Below are positions 7,910 through 16,434 of a DNA stretch of 64,000 nt, one piece after another (the first letter of the stretch is position 1; each line of letters starts with the position of its first letter). Origin of the DNA: Sciscionella sediminilitoris (GTDB taxonomy: Bacteria; Actinomycetota; Actinomycetes; Mycobacteriales; Pseudonocardiaceae); assembly GCF_000737195.2 (NCBI RefSeq), contig NZ_JALM01000009.1, forward strand, positions 1-64,000, in the 5' to 3' direction. Made by a program: the position numbers and the translations under genes. The notes under the pieces were generated by a model, which saw only the letters and a list, made by a program, of their open reading frames with translations, did no database searches and was not told the DNA's origin.

Positions 7910-9631
7910 TCAGTAGGCGAGCGCGGCGCTGTTATTGCGGTTGTGCGAGGCGGCCTCGACCCGGCCGGTGACCGGATCCCGGGAGATCGCGACCCAGTAG
8001 CCCTCGCCGCCGAACCGCGCGGCCTCGGAGCTGACCTCGGTCCACGGTAGCCCGCTCGCCTCGAGCACGGCGTGGTCGTATTCGCCCTCGTGGAACACGG
8101 CGGTGGCGGCCCCGGTGGCCGGGTCGAAGGACGGCATGAAGAAGTCCGGCGTGTTCACCGCCTCCTCCACCGTCATCCCCAGCCGGAGGTGATTCAGCAG
8201 GCACTGGAAGGTTTTCTGGTGCAGGCCCGAGCCCATCGAGGCGAAGCCGAGCACCGGATCGCCCGCCCGGAACACGATCCCGGTCTCGGTGGGCGCGGGC
8301 AGCCGGCCGCCGGGTTCGGTGGCCGCGATCTGCTGTTGCTGGTGCGCGCCCGGATCGCCGACCGTGATCCCGTCCACCACGATCGCGGGCCTGCCCCACA
8401 GCACGCAGTTGATCGAGTGGGTGATCGCCGCGATGTTGCCGTGCTCGTCGACCGCGACCACATCGTCGGAGTGCCGCGGCGGCACGGTTTTCCAGGGCAG
8501 TGGGGAACCGTTCTCGATCCGCTGCCACAGCTGCCGGGCGTGCTCCGGGGTGACCCGGTTCTCCGGCGAGAAATCCAGCCCGGGGAACGCGGCAGCCACG
8601 GTCTCCGCCGGTAGACTCGACACCAGCAGCAGTTGGGTGATGTCCAGCGCGCGGCGCAGGGATTCCCCCGATTCCGTCCAATGTGGACTATCGGTCAGAC
8701 CCGCCGCGGTGGCGAGGTTCTGCGCCTCGATCATCGCGATACCACCGGCGTTCGGCCACGGCGCGGTGGCGATGACCAGTTCCTCGCCGAGGTCCGCGCG
8801 CAGTGCGGGAGCCCACCGCACCTCGTAGTCGCGCAGGTCCTGCATGGTCATCCGGCCTCCGTCGGCGCGCACCGCTTCGACGATCCGTTCGCCGAGCGGG
8901 CCGTGGTAGAGATGATCGGTTCCCGTTTCGGCGATCTGCCCCAGGGTGCGCGCGAGCCGCGGCTGCCGAAGCGTTTCACCGTGACGGTAGCGCGAACCGT
9001 CCGGCTTCAGCAGGGTTTCCCTGGTCTCCGGAAGCCGCCGCAGGTCCTCCTCGCGCATCGTGTAGGCGAGGTCCAGCCCGGGACTGATCGGAATCCCGCG
9101 CTCCGCGAACTCGATCGCGGGTCCGAACAGGCTCGCGAACGGAAGCCTGCCGAACCGCTGGTGCCCCGCCTCCACCCCCTTGAGGAAACCGCCGACGAGC
9201 GCGGCCCTGCCGCTGGGCGCCGCGCCCCGCGCCGCCTCGACGCTGCCATCGAGGGTCACCCCGCCGGGGATCGACAGCGGATCGTTCTCCCCGGCGACCG
9301 TGTTCCACTCGGCGTTCATCGTGTGCACTTCGCCGCTGCTCGCCTCGTAGTACACCAGCGACATGATGCCGAAGTAGCTGACCGCGGATCCGGCGGTGAG
9401 CGCAACCTGGGCCAGCGCGGTGGTCATCGCCGCATCGGCCGCGGTGCCACCCTGGCGCAGGGCTTCGAGACCGGCCCGCGCCGCCGGTGCTCCGTAGGCG
9501 ACGGTCACCGCCCCGTGGTCGCCGCTCGCCGCGCCGGCCCTGGTCCGCACCGCGGTCTGCGCCTGGAAAAACCGCTCGTACTCGCCCGGCTGCCAGCTCG
9601 CCGGGCCGAGATCGATCCCTGAATCAACCAC
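7910..9631 (-). CDS. Gamma-glutamyltransferase family protein with altered nucleophile region
   Basis: A homologue of gamma-glutamyltranspeptidase (Ntn hydrolase), about 573 residues. Support comes from the N-terminal GDHGAVTVAYGAPAARAGLEALRQGGTAADAA block and the central VDEHGNIAAITHSIN block. In the canonical enzyme the self-cleaving nucleophile is Thr in TTHxSVVD. The aligned stretch here is HSDDVVAVD, placing Ser388 at the nucleophile position, and the following Thr and His are lost. The downstream GG motif is also changed (ASMGSGLH). It may be a divergent amidohydrolase or acylase. I chose GTG at 9631 because AAAGGA lies 5-6 nt before it; an in-frame TTG at 9661 is the alternative. No signal peptide. 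Confidence 0.8.
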   Translation of the reverse strand: MVDSGIDLGPASWQPGEYERFFQAQTAVRTRAGAASGDHGAVTVAYGAPAARAGLEALRQGGTAADAAMTTALAQVALTAGSAVSYFGIMSLVYYEASSGEVHTMNAEWNTVAGENDPLSIPGGVTLDGSVEAARGAAPSGRAALVGGFLKGVEAGHQRFGRLPFASLFGPAIEFAERGIPISPGLDLAYTMREEDLRRLPETRETLLKPDGSRYRHGETLRQPRLARTLGQIAETGTDHLYHGPLGERIVEAVRADGGRMTMQDLRDYEVRWAPALRADLGEELVIATAPWPNAGGIAMIEAQNLATAAGLTDSPHWTESGESLRRALDITQLLLVSSLPAETVAAAFPGLDFSPENRVTPEHARQLWQRIENGSPLPWKTVPPRHSDDVVAVDEHGNIAAITHSINCVLWGRPAIVVDGITVGDPGAHQQQQIAATEPGGRLPAPTETGIVFRAGDPVLGFASMGSGLHQKTFQCLLNHLRLGMTVEEAVNTPDFFMPSFDPATGAATAVFHEGEYDHAVLEASGLPWTEVSSEAARFGGEGYWVAISRDPVTGRVEAASHNRNNSAALAY

Positions 9632-9750
9632 GATGTTCCTTTGCTGCCGGGGACGACCCAAGAATCGGGCATCTCATGCTCACCGCGCGTCCGGCAACTG
9701 TCAAAAGATCCGGCCCGCAGGTGCGACAAGTGCCGAGCCTGGCCGCAGGC

Positions 9751-9793
9751 TATACCGATCTGTATAGTCGACCGCGGTATACAGATCGGTATA
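9751..9793. promoter_or_regulatory. Duplicated palindromic operator (TetR-like)
   Basis: Two 16-bp elements (9751-9766 and 9778-9793), each a TATAC-N6-GTATA pseudo-palindrome, form a perfect inverted repeat around an 11-bp spacer. Their centres are 27 bp apart. The TATAGT hexamers at 9763-9768 and 9790-9795 could be -10 boxes. It lies 24 bp before the hydrolase ATG at 9817. No matching regulator gene is adjacent. Confidence 0.8.
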
Positions 9794-9816
9794 GTCAATC
9801 GGCTGGAGGAGTCCAC

Positions 9817-10653
9817 ATGACCTTTCTGAGCGGCGATCTCCTGGTGGACGGTGTTCGGCTCGCGTATCGCGATCGGGGTACGGGGGAGCCGGTGGTCTTC
9901 GTGCACGGCACGCCGTCGCATTCCCATGAATGGCGGGACGTGGTCCCCCGGGTCGAGGCGACCGGTCATCGCGTGCTCACCTATGACCTGTTGGGGTATG
10001 GGCGATCCGAGCGTCCGCTGGACCGGGACACCTCGGTGGCCGGGCAGACCACGCTGCTCGGGGCGTTGCTCGACGAGCTCGGTCTGGACCGTGTCACCAT
10101 CATCGCGCACGACATCGGCGGTGCCATTGCTGCGCGGTTCGCCCTCGCCGCCCCCGAACGGGTGCGGCGGCTGATGCTGCTGGACACGGTCAGCTATGAC
10201 TCCTGGCCATCGGCGAGCTGGCGCTCGATCATCGCCGAACACCTCGAGGACTACCGGAATCTGTCCCGGCGGGAGTTCGACACTTTGCTGACCCGCCAGC
10301 TCGAAATGACCGTGGCGGACAAGGAAATCATGACCGGCGCGGTACTCGAGGCCTACCTGGCACCACACCAGTCCGGCCTCGGGCCCGGTTCGTTCTTCGA
10401 ACACCAGGTCCGCCACTACGACTCGATCTACACCGAGGAGATCAGCGCGCACCTCGGCCGGTTGCGCATGCCGGTGCGCATCCTCTGGGGTGCGCAAGAC
10501 GAATGGCAGCCCCTCGACTACGCCCGGAAGCTCGCCGCCGACATTCCCGGCGCCGAACTCGTCACCATCCCGGATGCCGGTCACTTCGTCATGGAAGACG
10601 CGCCCGACCGGGTCACCGAGGAGATCCTGGACTTTCTCGGCATCTCAGCATGA
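9817..10653 (+). CDS. Alpha/beta hydrolase with Asp nucleophile (dehalogenase/epoxide hydrolase type)
   Basis: A 278-residue cytoplasmic alpha/beta hydrolase. HGTP (30-33) forms the oxyanion region. The nucleophile elbow is AHDIGG with Asp99, not Ser, as in haloalkane dehalogenases and epoxide hydrolases. Asp228 (GAQDEW) and His256 (DAGHF) complete the likely triad. The substrate is unknown. The frame stays open upstream, but GGAGGA at 9804-9809 and the operator just before it fix the ATG at 9817. The strong operator suggests induction by a small molecule, perhaps the enzyme's substrate. Confidence 0.85.
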   Translation: MTFLSGDLLVDGVRLAYRDRGTGEPVVFVHGTPSHSHEWRDVVPRVEATGHRVLTYDLLGYGRSERPLDRDTSVAGQTTLLGALLDELGLDRVTIIAHDIGGAIAARFALAAPERVRRLMLLDTVSYDSWPSASWRSIIAEHLEDYRNLSRREFDTLLTRQLEMTVADKEIMTGAVLEAYLAPHQSGLGPGSFFEHQVRHYDSIYTEEISAHLGRLRMPVRILWGAQDEWQPLDYARKLAADIPGAELVTIPDAGHFVMEDAPDRVTEEILDFLGISA

Positions 10654-10815
10654 GGGAACACCGGAGCAGGATTTCGTTGCGGTGACTGCGTTTTGTGGTC
10701 TTCGCGCGTCCGGGTGTCGCCTGAACGGCGGTAGGTCCGGTCCTGCCGCGGATGGCAGGCTCGATCCGGTGGGCGGATGCGCCGCTGTCCACATTGTCTA
10801 GTGGAAGGTCACTCG

Positions 10816-12486
10816 ATGACGGTCCAGGGATCTGTCGGGCAGCAAGCGGTGAGCGCACTCGCCGCGCCGGACACCGAGGGTTTCACGACGCTGTGCGACA
10901 TGCTGCTCAGAGCCGATGAGGCCCGGCTGGTGTTCCCGGAATCCGGGCAGGTACTGACGACCGGCGAACTGGTCGAGCGGGCGGGCGGAATCGCCGCCGA
11001 GCTGGCGGATTCCGGTGTGGGCACCGGATCGGTGGTCGGCGTTCTCGGCCCGACCTCTCCGGACTTCGTGGCGGCCGTCTTCGGGATCATGTTCGCCGGT
11101 GCGGCGGCCACACTCCTGCCGGTCCCCTCGATGGCCACCGGGCCGGACGCCGCAGTCGAGGCCTTCTCCGGCCTGCTGAACAAGGCCGGGGTGCGCCTCG
11201 TGCTCACCGACGCGGCGACCGCGGGCCTGCTCACCACGCTGATCCCCGGGGAAACCGGAATCCGGTTGCTGGAGGTGGGAAACTGCCGAACGGGCACGCC
11301 ACCGATCGCCTGCCGCCCCGGCCCGCGGGATCCCGCGGTGGTGCAGTTTAGTTCCGGAAGCACGGCCGCGCCGAAGGGAATCGTGCTCACCCACGAGGCG
11401 CTGTTGCCCAGCATCCGGGGCACGCTGGCCCGGATGGGCACGACCAGCTCGGACATCGCGTGGCAGTGGGTTCCGTTGTTCCACGACTTCGGCCTGATCG
11501 GCCTGCTGAGCTTTCTCTACATCGGCCTGGAGGCCCATCTGGTCAACCCCGGCGCGTTCATCCGCGATACCGCGGGAGCGTTGCGCTATCTGGCCGAGCA
11601 CCGGGTCACGATCTTCACCGGACCCAATTTCGCCTATGACCGCCTCGTTTCGGCCGCGCGGTCCGCGGACGGCCGCCCCGATCTGCGCTTTCTGCGCAGC
11701 GCGGTCAACGCCGGTGAGGTGGTCCGCGCGTCCACGATGCGCGATTTCGCCGAAATACGGGGAAAAGCGGGTGTGATGACGCCCGGCTACGGCATGGCCG
11801 AATTCTGCGTCGGTATCACGCTGCAGCACACGGAAGTGGTCTCCCGGACGGTGCACGTCGACCGGTCCAGCCTGGAGAACGGGGCCAGGGTCCGTTTCCT
11901 CGCCGAAGCGGATCCGTACGGACTGCCCGTTGTCTCCCAGGGGCCGCCGTTTCCCGGGGTCACCGTCCGGATCGTCGACGCAACCGGGTTTCCGCTTCCC
12001 GCCGGGCATGTCGGCGAGATCGAAGCGACCGGCCCCAACCTGATGAGCGGCTATCTCGGGGACCCCGAGGCCACCCGCGAGCGCATGCACGCGGGCTGGT
12101 TCCGCACCGGCGACACCGGTTTCCTGCACGACGGCGAGCTCTACGTCACCGGCAGGATCAAGGACGTGATCATCGTCGCGGGCCGCAATATCCACGCCGA
12201 GGACGCGGAATCGATCGCCGGTGTGGTCGACGGCGTCTATCACGGGCACTGTGTGGCCGTGGCCGAGCCAGACAGCGAACGCATGCTCGTCGTGGTGGAA
12301 ACCCGGAGCGAGGACCACGATGCGCTCACCACGCGGGTGCGCCAGGCGATCTCCGGACGGCTCGGCATCGGCGAGATCGCGGTCCGCGCCGTGCCACGCG
12401 GCTGGCTTCCCCGCACCACCAGCGGCAAATGGCGGCGCGCCGAAGTGCGCGAACGCCTTGCGGCGCAACAGGAGCAGCACGGATGA
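10816..12486 (+). CDS. FAAL-type fatty acyl-AMP ligase
   Basis: A 556-residue adenylate-forming enzyme. The ATP-binding loop FSSGSTAAPKG is at 179-189, the PLFHDFGLIG motif at 220-229, then TPGYGMAEFC, RTGDTGFLHDGELYVTGRIKD and a C-terminal TTSGKWRR with the conserved Lys. The HDFGLIG and GRNIHAEDAE motifs point to the fatty acyl-AMP ligase group, which loads acyl groups onto carrier proteins rather than CoA. The acceptor is probably the ACP encoded next, whose ATG overlaps this stop (ATGA). GGAAGG at 10803-10808 favours ATG 10816. It starts a four-gene operon with ACP, P450 and a ketosynthase III-like protein. Confidence 0.88.
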   Translation: MTVQGSVGQQAVSALAAPDTEGFTTLCDMLLRADEARLVFPESGQVLTTGELVERAGGIAAELADSGVGTGSVVGVLGPTSPDFVAAVFGIMFAGAAATLLPVPSMATGPDAAVEAFSGLLNKAGVRLVLTDAATAGLLTTLIPGETGIRLLEVGNCRTGTPPIACRPGPRDPAVVQFSSGSTAAPKGIVLTHEALLPSIRGTLARMGTTSSDIAWQWVPLFHDFGLIGLLSFLYIGLEAHLVNPGAFIRDTAGALRYLAEHRVTIFTGPNFAYDRLVSAARSADGRPDLRFLRSAVNAGEVVRASTMRDFAEIRGKAGVMTPGYGMAEFCVGITLQHTEVVSRTVHVDRSSLENGARVRFLAEADPYGLPVVSQGPPFPGVTVRIVDATGFPLPAGHVGEIEATGPNLMSGYLGDPEATRERMHAGWFRTGDTGFLHDGELYVTGRIKDVIIVAGRNIHAEDAESIAGVVDGVYHGHCVAVAEPDSERMLVVVETRSEDHDALTTRVRQAISGRLGIGEIAVRAVPRGWLPRTTSGKWRRAEVRERLAAQQEQHG

Positions 12487-12743
12487 ACGAGACAACCGAA
12501 ACACTGCGGGTCCTCGCGCGTCATCTCGCGCACGCGCTCGAGCTCGCCCCGGAGGACATCGATCCCGCACAACCGCTGACCGAGCTGCCGAACGTGGACT
12601 CGCTTCGGCTGCTGGATGCGGTCTCGGCGACCCAGGACGAGCTCGGTGTGCAGATCAGCGAGGAGGCCCTGTTCACCGCGCGCACGGTCGCCGACCTCGC
12701 GGAGCTGTGCCGTCCTGTCGGCCACGAAGGGAAAACCGCGTGA
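12483..12743 (+). CDS. Acyl carrier protein
   Basis: An 86-residue carrier protein. The phosphopantetheine site is the Ser of NVDSLRLLDAV near residue 40, followed by the typical acidic helix (DELGVQISEEAL) and a final helix (TVADLAEL). The ATG overlaps the ligase stop, and its own stop overlaps the P450 GTG start (GTGA), so it is co-translated with both. It is the expected carrier for the acyl group activated by the upstream ligase and modified by the downstream enzymes. Confidence 0.9.
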   Translation: MNETTETLRVLARHLAHALELAPEDIDPAQPLTELPNVDSLRLLDAVSATQDELGVQISEEALFTARTVADLAELCRPVGHEGKTA

Positions 12744-13960
12744 CCACCGAACCGTTCACGATGTGCCCGTACCAGACCGATACCGATGCGAAACTGGCCG
12801 AGCTGCGGGAAAGCGGCCCGGTGCACCGGCGCGTGCTTTCCACCGGGCTCCCGGTGTGGATCGTCACCAGGTACGCCGAGGTGAAGGAGGCGCTGCAGCA
12901 TCCACTCCTTTCCGCGAATCCCGCCACGGTCACCGATCCGCGGGCGCGCTTCGGTGGCAGCCGTCATCCCGAGGACGGCATCACCATGAGCGGCAGGCAC
13001 GCGCTCAACACCGAGGAAACCGAGCACCGCCGGTTGCGTGCGGTGCTGTCCTCGGCCTTGTCGGCCAAGGCGGTGGCCCGGCTGCGGCCGATGGTGCACG
13101 AGGTCGTGGACAGCCGCCTCGAACACCTTGCGCGGCAACCGCGGCCCGATCTCTGCGCGGATTTCGCCTATCCGGTGGTTGCCGAGGTCGCCTGCCGGGT
13201 CTTCGGTATCGAACCGGGCCTGGCCGGGGAAGTCGCCCACCTGGTCACGACCATGTCCACCTTCGCGAGCCCGGTCCGCGGCGATATCGCCGAGGCGCAA
13301 CGCGAACTCCAGCGGTTGTGTCTCGCGACGATCGAGGACAAGCGCGCCGCTGCCGGTGACGACCTGATCTCGCTCGCGGTGCACCGGTATTACCGGGCCG
13401 AGAAACTGAGCTTCCGTGAACTGGTCAGCACCGTCATGCTGGTGCTCGCCGCCGGTATCATCACCACGGCGACCGCGATCGGGTACGGTGCCGCCCTGTT
13501 CGCCGGGCAGCCGAGGCTGCTCGATTCCCTGCACGACGAGGATCCCGGGCCACTGATCGACGGGCTGCTCCGGCACCATCCCTCGATCCCGTTCGCCATC
13601 TGGAGATTCGCCAGTGCCGAGCTCGAACTCGGCGGGGTGCGTATTCCCCGCGACGCACACGTGATGCTCTGCCTGGCCAGCGCCAATCACGATCCGCGCG
13701 TGTTCAGCTCCAGCGGAGCGCTCGAGGAACAGAACTCCGCCGAGCCCGCGCACCTGAGCTTCGGGTACGGCATGCACTACTGCGCCGGTGCGCACCTGGC
13801 CCGGCTCGAACTGACGGTCGCGCTTCCCGCACTGTTCGCGCGTTTTCCCGGGCTGCAACCGGAAATTCCCGCCGAACGCCTGGAATGGACGCCGAACCTG
13901 ATCGACCGCAGGATCGTCGAACTCCCCGTCCGGCTCGGCGCGGCCACCGCACCACGATGA
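12740..13960 (+). CDS. Atypical cytochrome P450
   Basis: A 406-residue bacterial P450. The haem loop FGYGMHYCAG (341-350, Cys348 ligand) is intact. Two near-universal motifs are not. The I-helix reads AGIITT (238-243), so the acidic residue before the conserved Thr is Ile241. The K-helix ExxR is GLLR (275-278), with Gly275 replacing Glu. Thr242/243 and Arg278 remain. Such changes can alter oxygen activation or haem-pocket stability; a few actinobacterial P450s are known to lack ExxR. Position between an ACP and a KASIII-like gene suggests an ACP-bound acyl substrate. GTG 12740 overlaps the ACP stop; the KASIII-like ATG overlaps this stop. Confidence 0.88.
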   Translation: MTTEPFTMCPYQTDTDAKLAELRESGPVHRRVLSTGLPVWIVTRYAEVKEALQHPLLSANPATVTDPRARFGGSRHPEDGITMSGRHALNTEETEHRRLRAVLSSALSAKAVARLRPMVHEVVDSRLEHLARQPRPDLCADFAYPVVAEVACRVFGIEPGLAGEVAHLVTTMSTFASPVRGDIAEAQRELQRLCLATIEDKRAAAGDDLISLAVHRYYRAEKLSFRELVSTVMLVLAAGIITTATAIGYGAALFAGQPRLLDSLHDEDPGPLIDGLLRHHPSIPFAIWRFASAELELGGVRIPRDAHVMLCLASANHDPRVFSSSGALEEQNSAEPAHLSFGYGMHYCAGAHLARLELTVALPALFARFPGLQPEIPAERLEWTPNLIDRRIVELPVRLGAATAPR

Positions 13961-14997
13961 GGATCGGCGGACAACTGCACCTCGCCGCCGCCACCGAATG
14001 GCTGCCGGACAAGCGTTATCGAGCGGAAGAAGCGGTGGCCGCGGGGGCCAGCACCGACTCGGACACCGCGAACGCCGCCTACCGCGCGGTGCCCGTCGCC
14101 GGGGAGATTCCCGCCTGGCGCATGGCACTGGCCGCGTGCCGGAACGCCTGCGCGACCGCGCGGATCGAGCCGGACGGGATCGATGTGCTCGGCTACTCCG
14201 GAATCACGCTGAGCGAGGAGGATCCCTGGTCGCCCGCGCACCGGATCGCGCGCACCCTCGGCGCCGAGCACAGCATCGCTTTCGCCACCGAGCAGATGTC
14301 GAACGGCGGGGTGGCCGCACTGCACTACGCCGCGAGCACCCTGCTCACCGAATCCCGCACCAGTACCGCACTCGCCTGCACCGCGGCGAACTTCAGCGAA
14401 CTGCCCTACGACCGCTGGAACACCGCGCCGAGCACCGTCCTCGGCGACGGGGCCACCGCCGTGCTCATCGGAACCCGGCCGGGCCCCTACGCCGTGCTCA
14501 GTCTGGCCATCGCCGGTGATCCCCGTGCGGAGGAACGGTTTCCGCGGTTCCACCCGTTCCGCAGGCAACCGGAGGGCAGTGCCGAACTGAGCACCGATTT
14601 CGTGCACAACCTGCGCGCCATCCGCGAACTGACCGGGATCACCTGGCAGCGCGCCCTCGCCGATGCCGGGCTCACCGAGGAACAGGCGCGGGACACCATC
14701 GACGTCGTGTGCACCGTCCGCCTCGGTGCCCAGGTCGTCCGGCACTCGATCCTGGCCGCGCTGCCCGCATTCCTGCGCCGGCGCCATCTCCCGTTCGGCC
14801 ACGAAACCGGCCACCTCGGGCCCGGGGACACCCTCGCCAATCTCGCCGCGCTCGCCCGGCTCGATACCCTGGCACCCAGCAGACGGGCGCTGCTGCTCTG
14901 TCTGGGTGCCGGTCTCACCACCAGTGCCCTGATCATCGAGCGAACGGATGTCCGCCAGCCGAATCGGACACAGGATGGCGGCCCTCAGGCGAAGTAG
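13957..14997 (+). CDS. KASIII-like (FabH/DpsC-type) acyltransferase with Ser at the active-site Cys position
   Basis: A 346-residue thiolase-fold protein of the ketoacyl-ACP synthase III type. The N-terminal half (IDVLGYSGIT, then EQMSNGGVAALHYA) aligns with the FabH nucleophile loop, but the catalytic Cys is Ser115. VLGDGATAVL (162-171) is the conserved strand-turn. GHETGHLGPGD (281-291) supplies candidate His and Asp residues. Ser in this position is known from DpsC-like enzymes that transfer acyl groups. It probably condenses or transfers the acyl-ACP product of the operon. Final gene of the four-gene acyl cluster; its 3' end overlaps the convergent PucR gene by 13 bp. Confidence 0.82.
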   Translation: MRIGGQLHLAAATEWLPDKRYRAEEAVAAGASTDSDTANAAYRAVPVAGEIPAWRMALAACRNACATARIEPDGIDVLGYSGITLSEEDPWSPAHRIARTLGAEHSIAFATEQMSNGGVAALHYAASTLLTESRTSTALACTAANFSELPYDRWNTAPSTVLGDGATAVLIGTRPGPYAVLSLAIAGDPRAEERFPRFHPFRRQPEGSAELSTDFVHNLRAIRELTGITWQRALADAGLTEEQARDTIDVVCTVRLGAQVVRHSILAALPAFLRRRHLPFGHETGHLGPGDTLANLAALARLDTLAPSRRALLLCLGAGLTTSALIIERTDVRQPNRTQDGGPQAK

Positions 14998-16343
14998 GCG
15001 CGGCAGGCGAGCTGGAGTCTGAGCCGCTGTTCCGGGTCGTCGAGGTCGGCGGCGAGTAGTTCACCGGCCCGGCGTACGCGCTGGCTGACGGCATTGCGAT
15101 GCAGGTGCAGTGCGGCAGCCGCGTTGCTCGGCGAGCCGTTGTGGTCGAGGTAGCTTTGCAGCGCGGCGATCAGTGGTTCCGCTTTGTGCGCGCCGAGGCA
15201 CAGCAGCGGACCGAGTAGTTCGGTCACGGCTTCGCGGGCGGGTGTGGATGAGTACCAGTCGAAAAGCATCCGGTCGAGACCTGCCGCGTCGTAGTAGCCG
15301 GGCGCGGTGGCATCGGGCTCGAGTCGTTGTACGGCACCGCGGGCCTCGCGAGCCGAGGCCTGGATACCGCGCGGGCCCTGATGTGCGGTGCCGACCCCGC
15401 AGCGGAATCCGTGCCCTGGCAGGCGAGTGCGGATGTGGTCGAGCAGCTGCCCGGCGTGCGAACGCGGCTCGGGCCGGTCGTGGTGCTCGGTGAGCAGCAC
15501 GTGCACGGCATCGTCCGCGGTGCAGGTGGTGCGCTGGGCGCAGGGGTGGTCGAGGCCCTGGATTTCCCGTTCGGCGGTGGCGAGCAGCCGGTAGCGCTCG
15601 GTACCGGTACTGGCCGACGGTTCGATCCGGGCCACGGTGTGCGTTCCGTCGATGGCGAGGCCGAGTGCCCGGGCACGGGCGGCGAGGCTCAGCGCGTGTT
15701 CGGCAGGCGCACTGAGCAGTTCGGCGAGCAGCCCGCCGCGCGATCTGGCGGAGATGGTGCTCACCCCGGCGGCGTGTACCGCCGCGGCCAGGCTGAGCAC
15801 GATTCGGCTGAACGGGGTGTCGGCGCCGCCGGAAAGCCGGTTCTCGCCGAAGGTCACGGTGCATTCGCCCGCCGTGGCGCCATCGTGACGCACCGGTTCC
15901 CCGATGGCTTGTGCCGCGATCTCGAGCGGATCGGCTTCGCCGGAGCGGAGTGCGCGGGCGGCCGTGTCGAGCCGGGAGAGCGCGGCGGTGGCATCGCCGA
16001 GCAGGGCATCGCGCATGATCAGGAACAGCTCGACCGGATCACGAGGAGTGTGCAACAGGCACAGCTCGCCCCGTTCGGCGATCCGCTGCGCCGTGACCGG
16101 GATCGCCGCGTCGGTCTCCACCAGCAGTGCGGCCAGCCCCGCGCGCACGGCGTCGCGCAGGGCCAGATCCAGCCGATGTCCGAGGTGCGGGCCGAGCAGC
16201 ACGGCCAGGGTCCCCGGGGAGCATCGGGTGATCTCTTCGGCGGTACGCAGCAGCCGCGCCGACCGCGCCGAGCCCTCGGTGGGCCCGGCGAGTACGGAGA
16301 TCCCGGCCAGTCCCGGGGTGGCGAGCAGTTCGGACAACAGCAT
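14985..16343 (-). CDS. PucR family transcriptional regulator
   Basis: About 452 residues: an N-terminal PucR-type sensory region (MLLSELLATPGLAG start), a GGDEF-like middle region and a C-terminal helix-turn-helix (LIAALQSYLDHNGSPSNAAAALHLHRNAVSQRVRRAGELL). PucR regulators control purine and related catabolic genes. It diverges from a DUF917/hydantoinase/permease operon, its likely target. I prefer ATG 16343 because the conserved family start is MLLxELL; GTG 16349 or a start at 16391 are possible. Inverted repeats rich in TGTGC/GCACA lie immediately upstream. Confidence 0.85.
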   Translation of the reverse strand: MLLSELLATPGLAGISVLAGPTEGSARSARLLRTAEEITRCSPGTLAVLLGPHLGHRLDLALRDAVRAGLAALLVETDAAIPVTAQRIAERGELCLLHTPRDPVELFLIMRDALLGDATAALSRLDTAARALRSGEADPLEIAAQAIGEPVRHDGATAGECTVTFGENRLSGGADTPFSRIVLSLAAAVHAAGVSTISARSRGGLLAELLSAPAEHALSLAARARALGLAIDGTHTVARIEPSASTGTERYRLLATAEREIQGLDHPCAQRTTCTADDAVHVLLTEHHDRPEPRSHAGQLLDHIRTRLPGHGFRCGVGTAHQGPRGIQASAREARGAVQRLEPDATAPGYYDAAGLDRMLFDWYSSTPAREAVTELLGPLLCLGAHKAEPLIAALQSYLDHNGSPSNAAAALHLHRNAVSQRVRRAGELLAADLDDPEQRLRLQLACRAYFA

Positions 16344-16350
16344 CCGCACA

Positions 16351-16393
16351 GTGTGCTTGCTGCACAACGAATTCGCCAGCTGTGTGCGCACAG
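16351..16393. promoter_or_regulatory. Candidate PucR operators
   Basis: TGTGC-N5-GCACA (16352-16366) and CTGTG-N4-CACAG (16380-16393) are two perfect short inverted repeats in the divergent region between the PucR gene and the DUF917 operon. They share the TGTGC/GCACA half-site, which fits one regulator acting on both directions. Confidence 0.5.
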
Positions 16394-16419
16394 CCCTTCG
16401 TTCACCTCCCGGTGCGCCT

Positions 16420-16434
16420 TAGGGTGGCCGAATG
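16420..16434 (+). promoter_or_regulatory. Leaderless promoter of the first DUF917 gene
   Basis: TAGGGT (16420-16425) is followed by exactly 6 nt and then ATG at 16432. No ribosome-binding site precedes this ATG, so transcription probably starts at the start codon. Confidence 0.5.

Noticed and set aside
10742-10759. CCTGCC-N6-GGCAGG hairpin after the Asp-nucleophile hydrolase
   Set aside because: Too short to call a terminator with confidence; GC-rich sequence produces many such matches.
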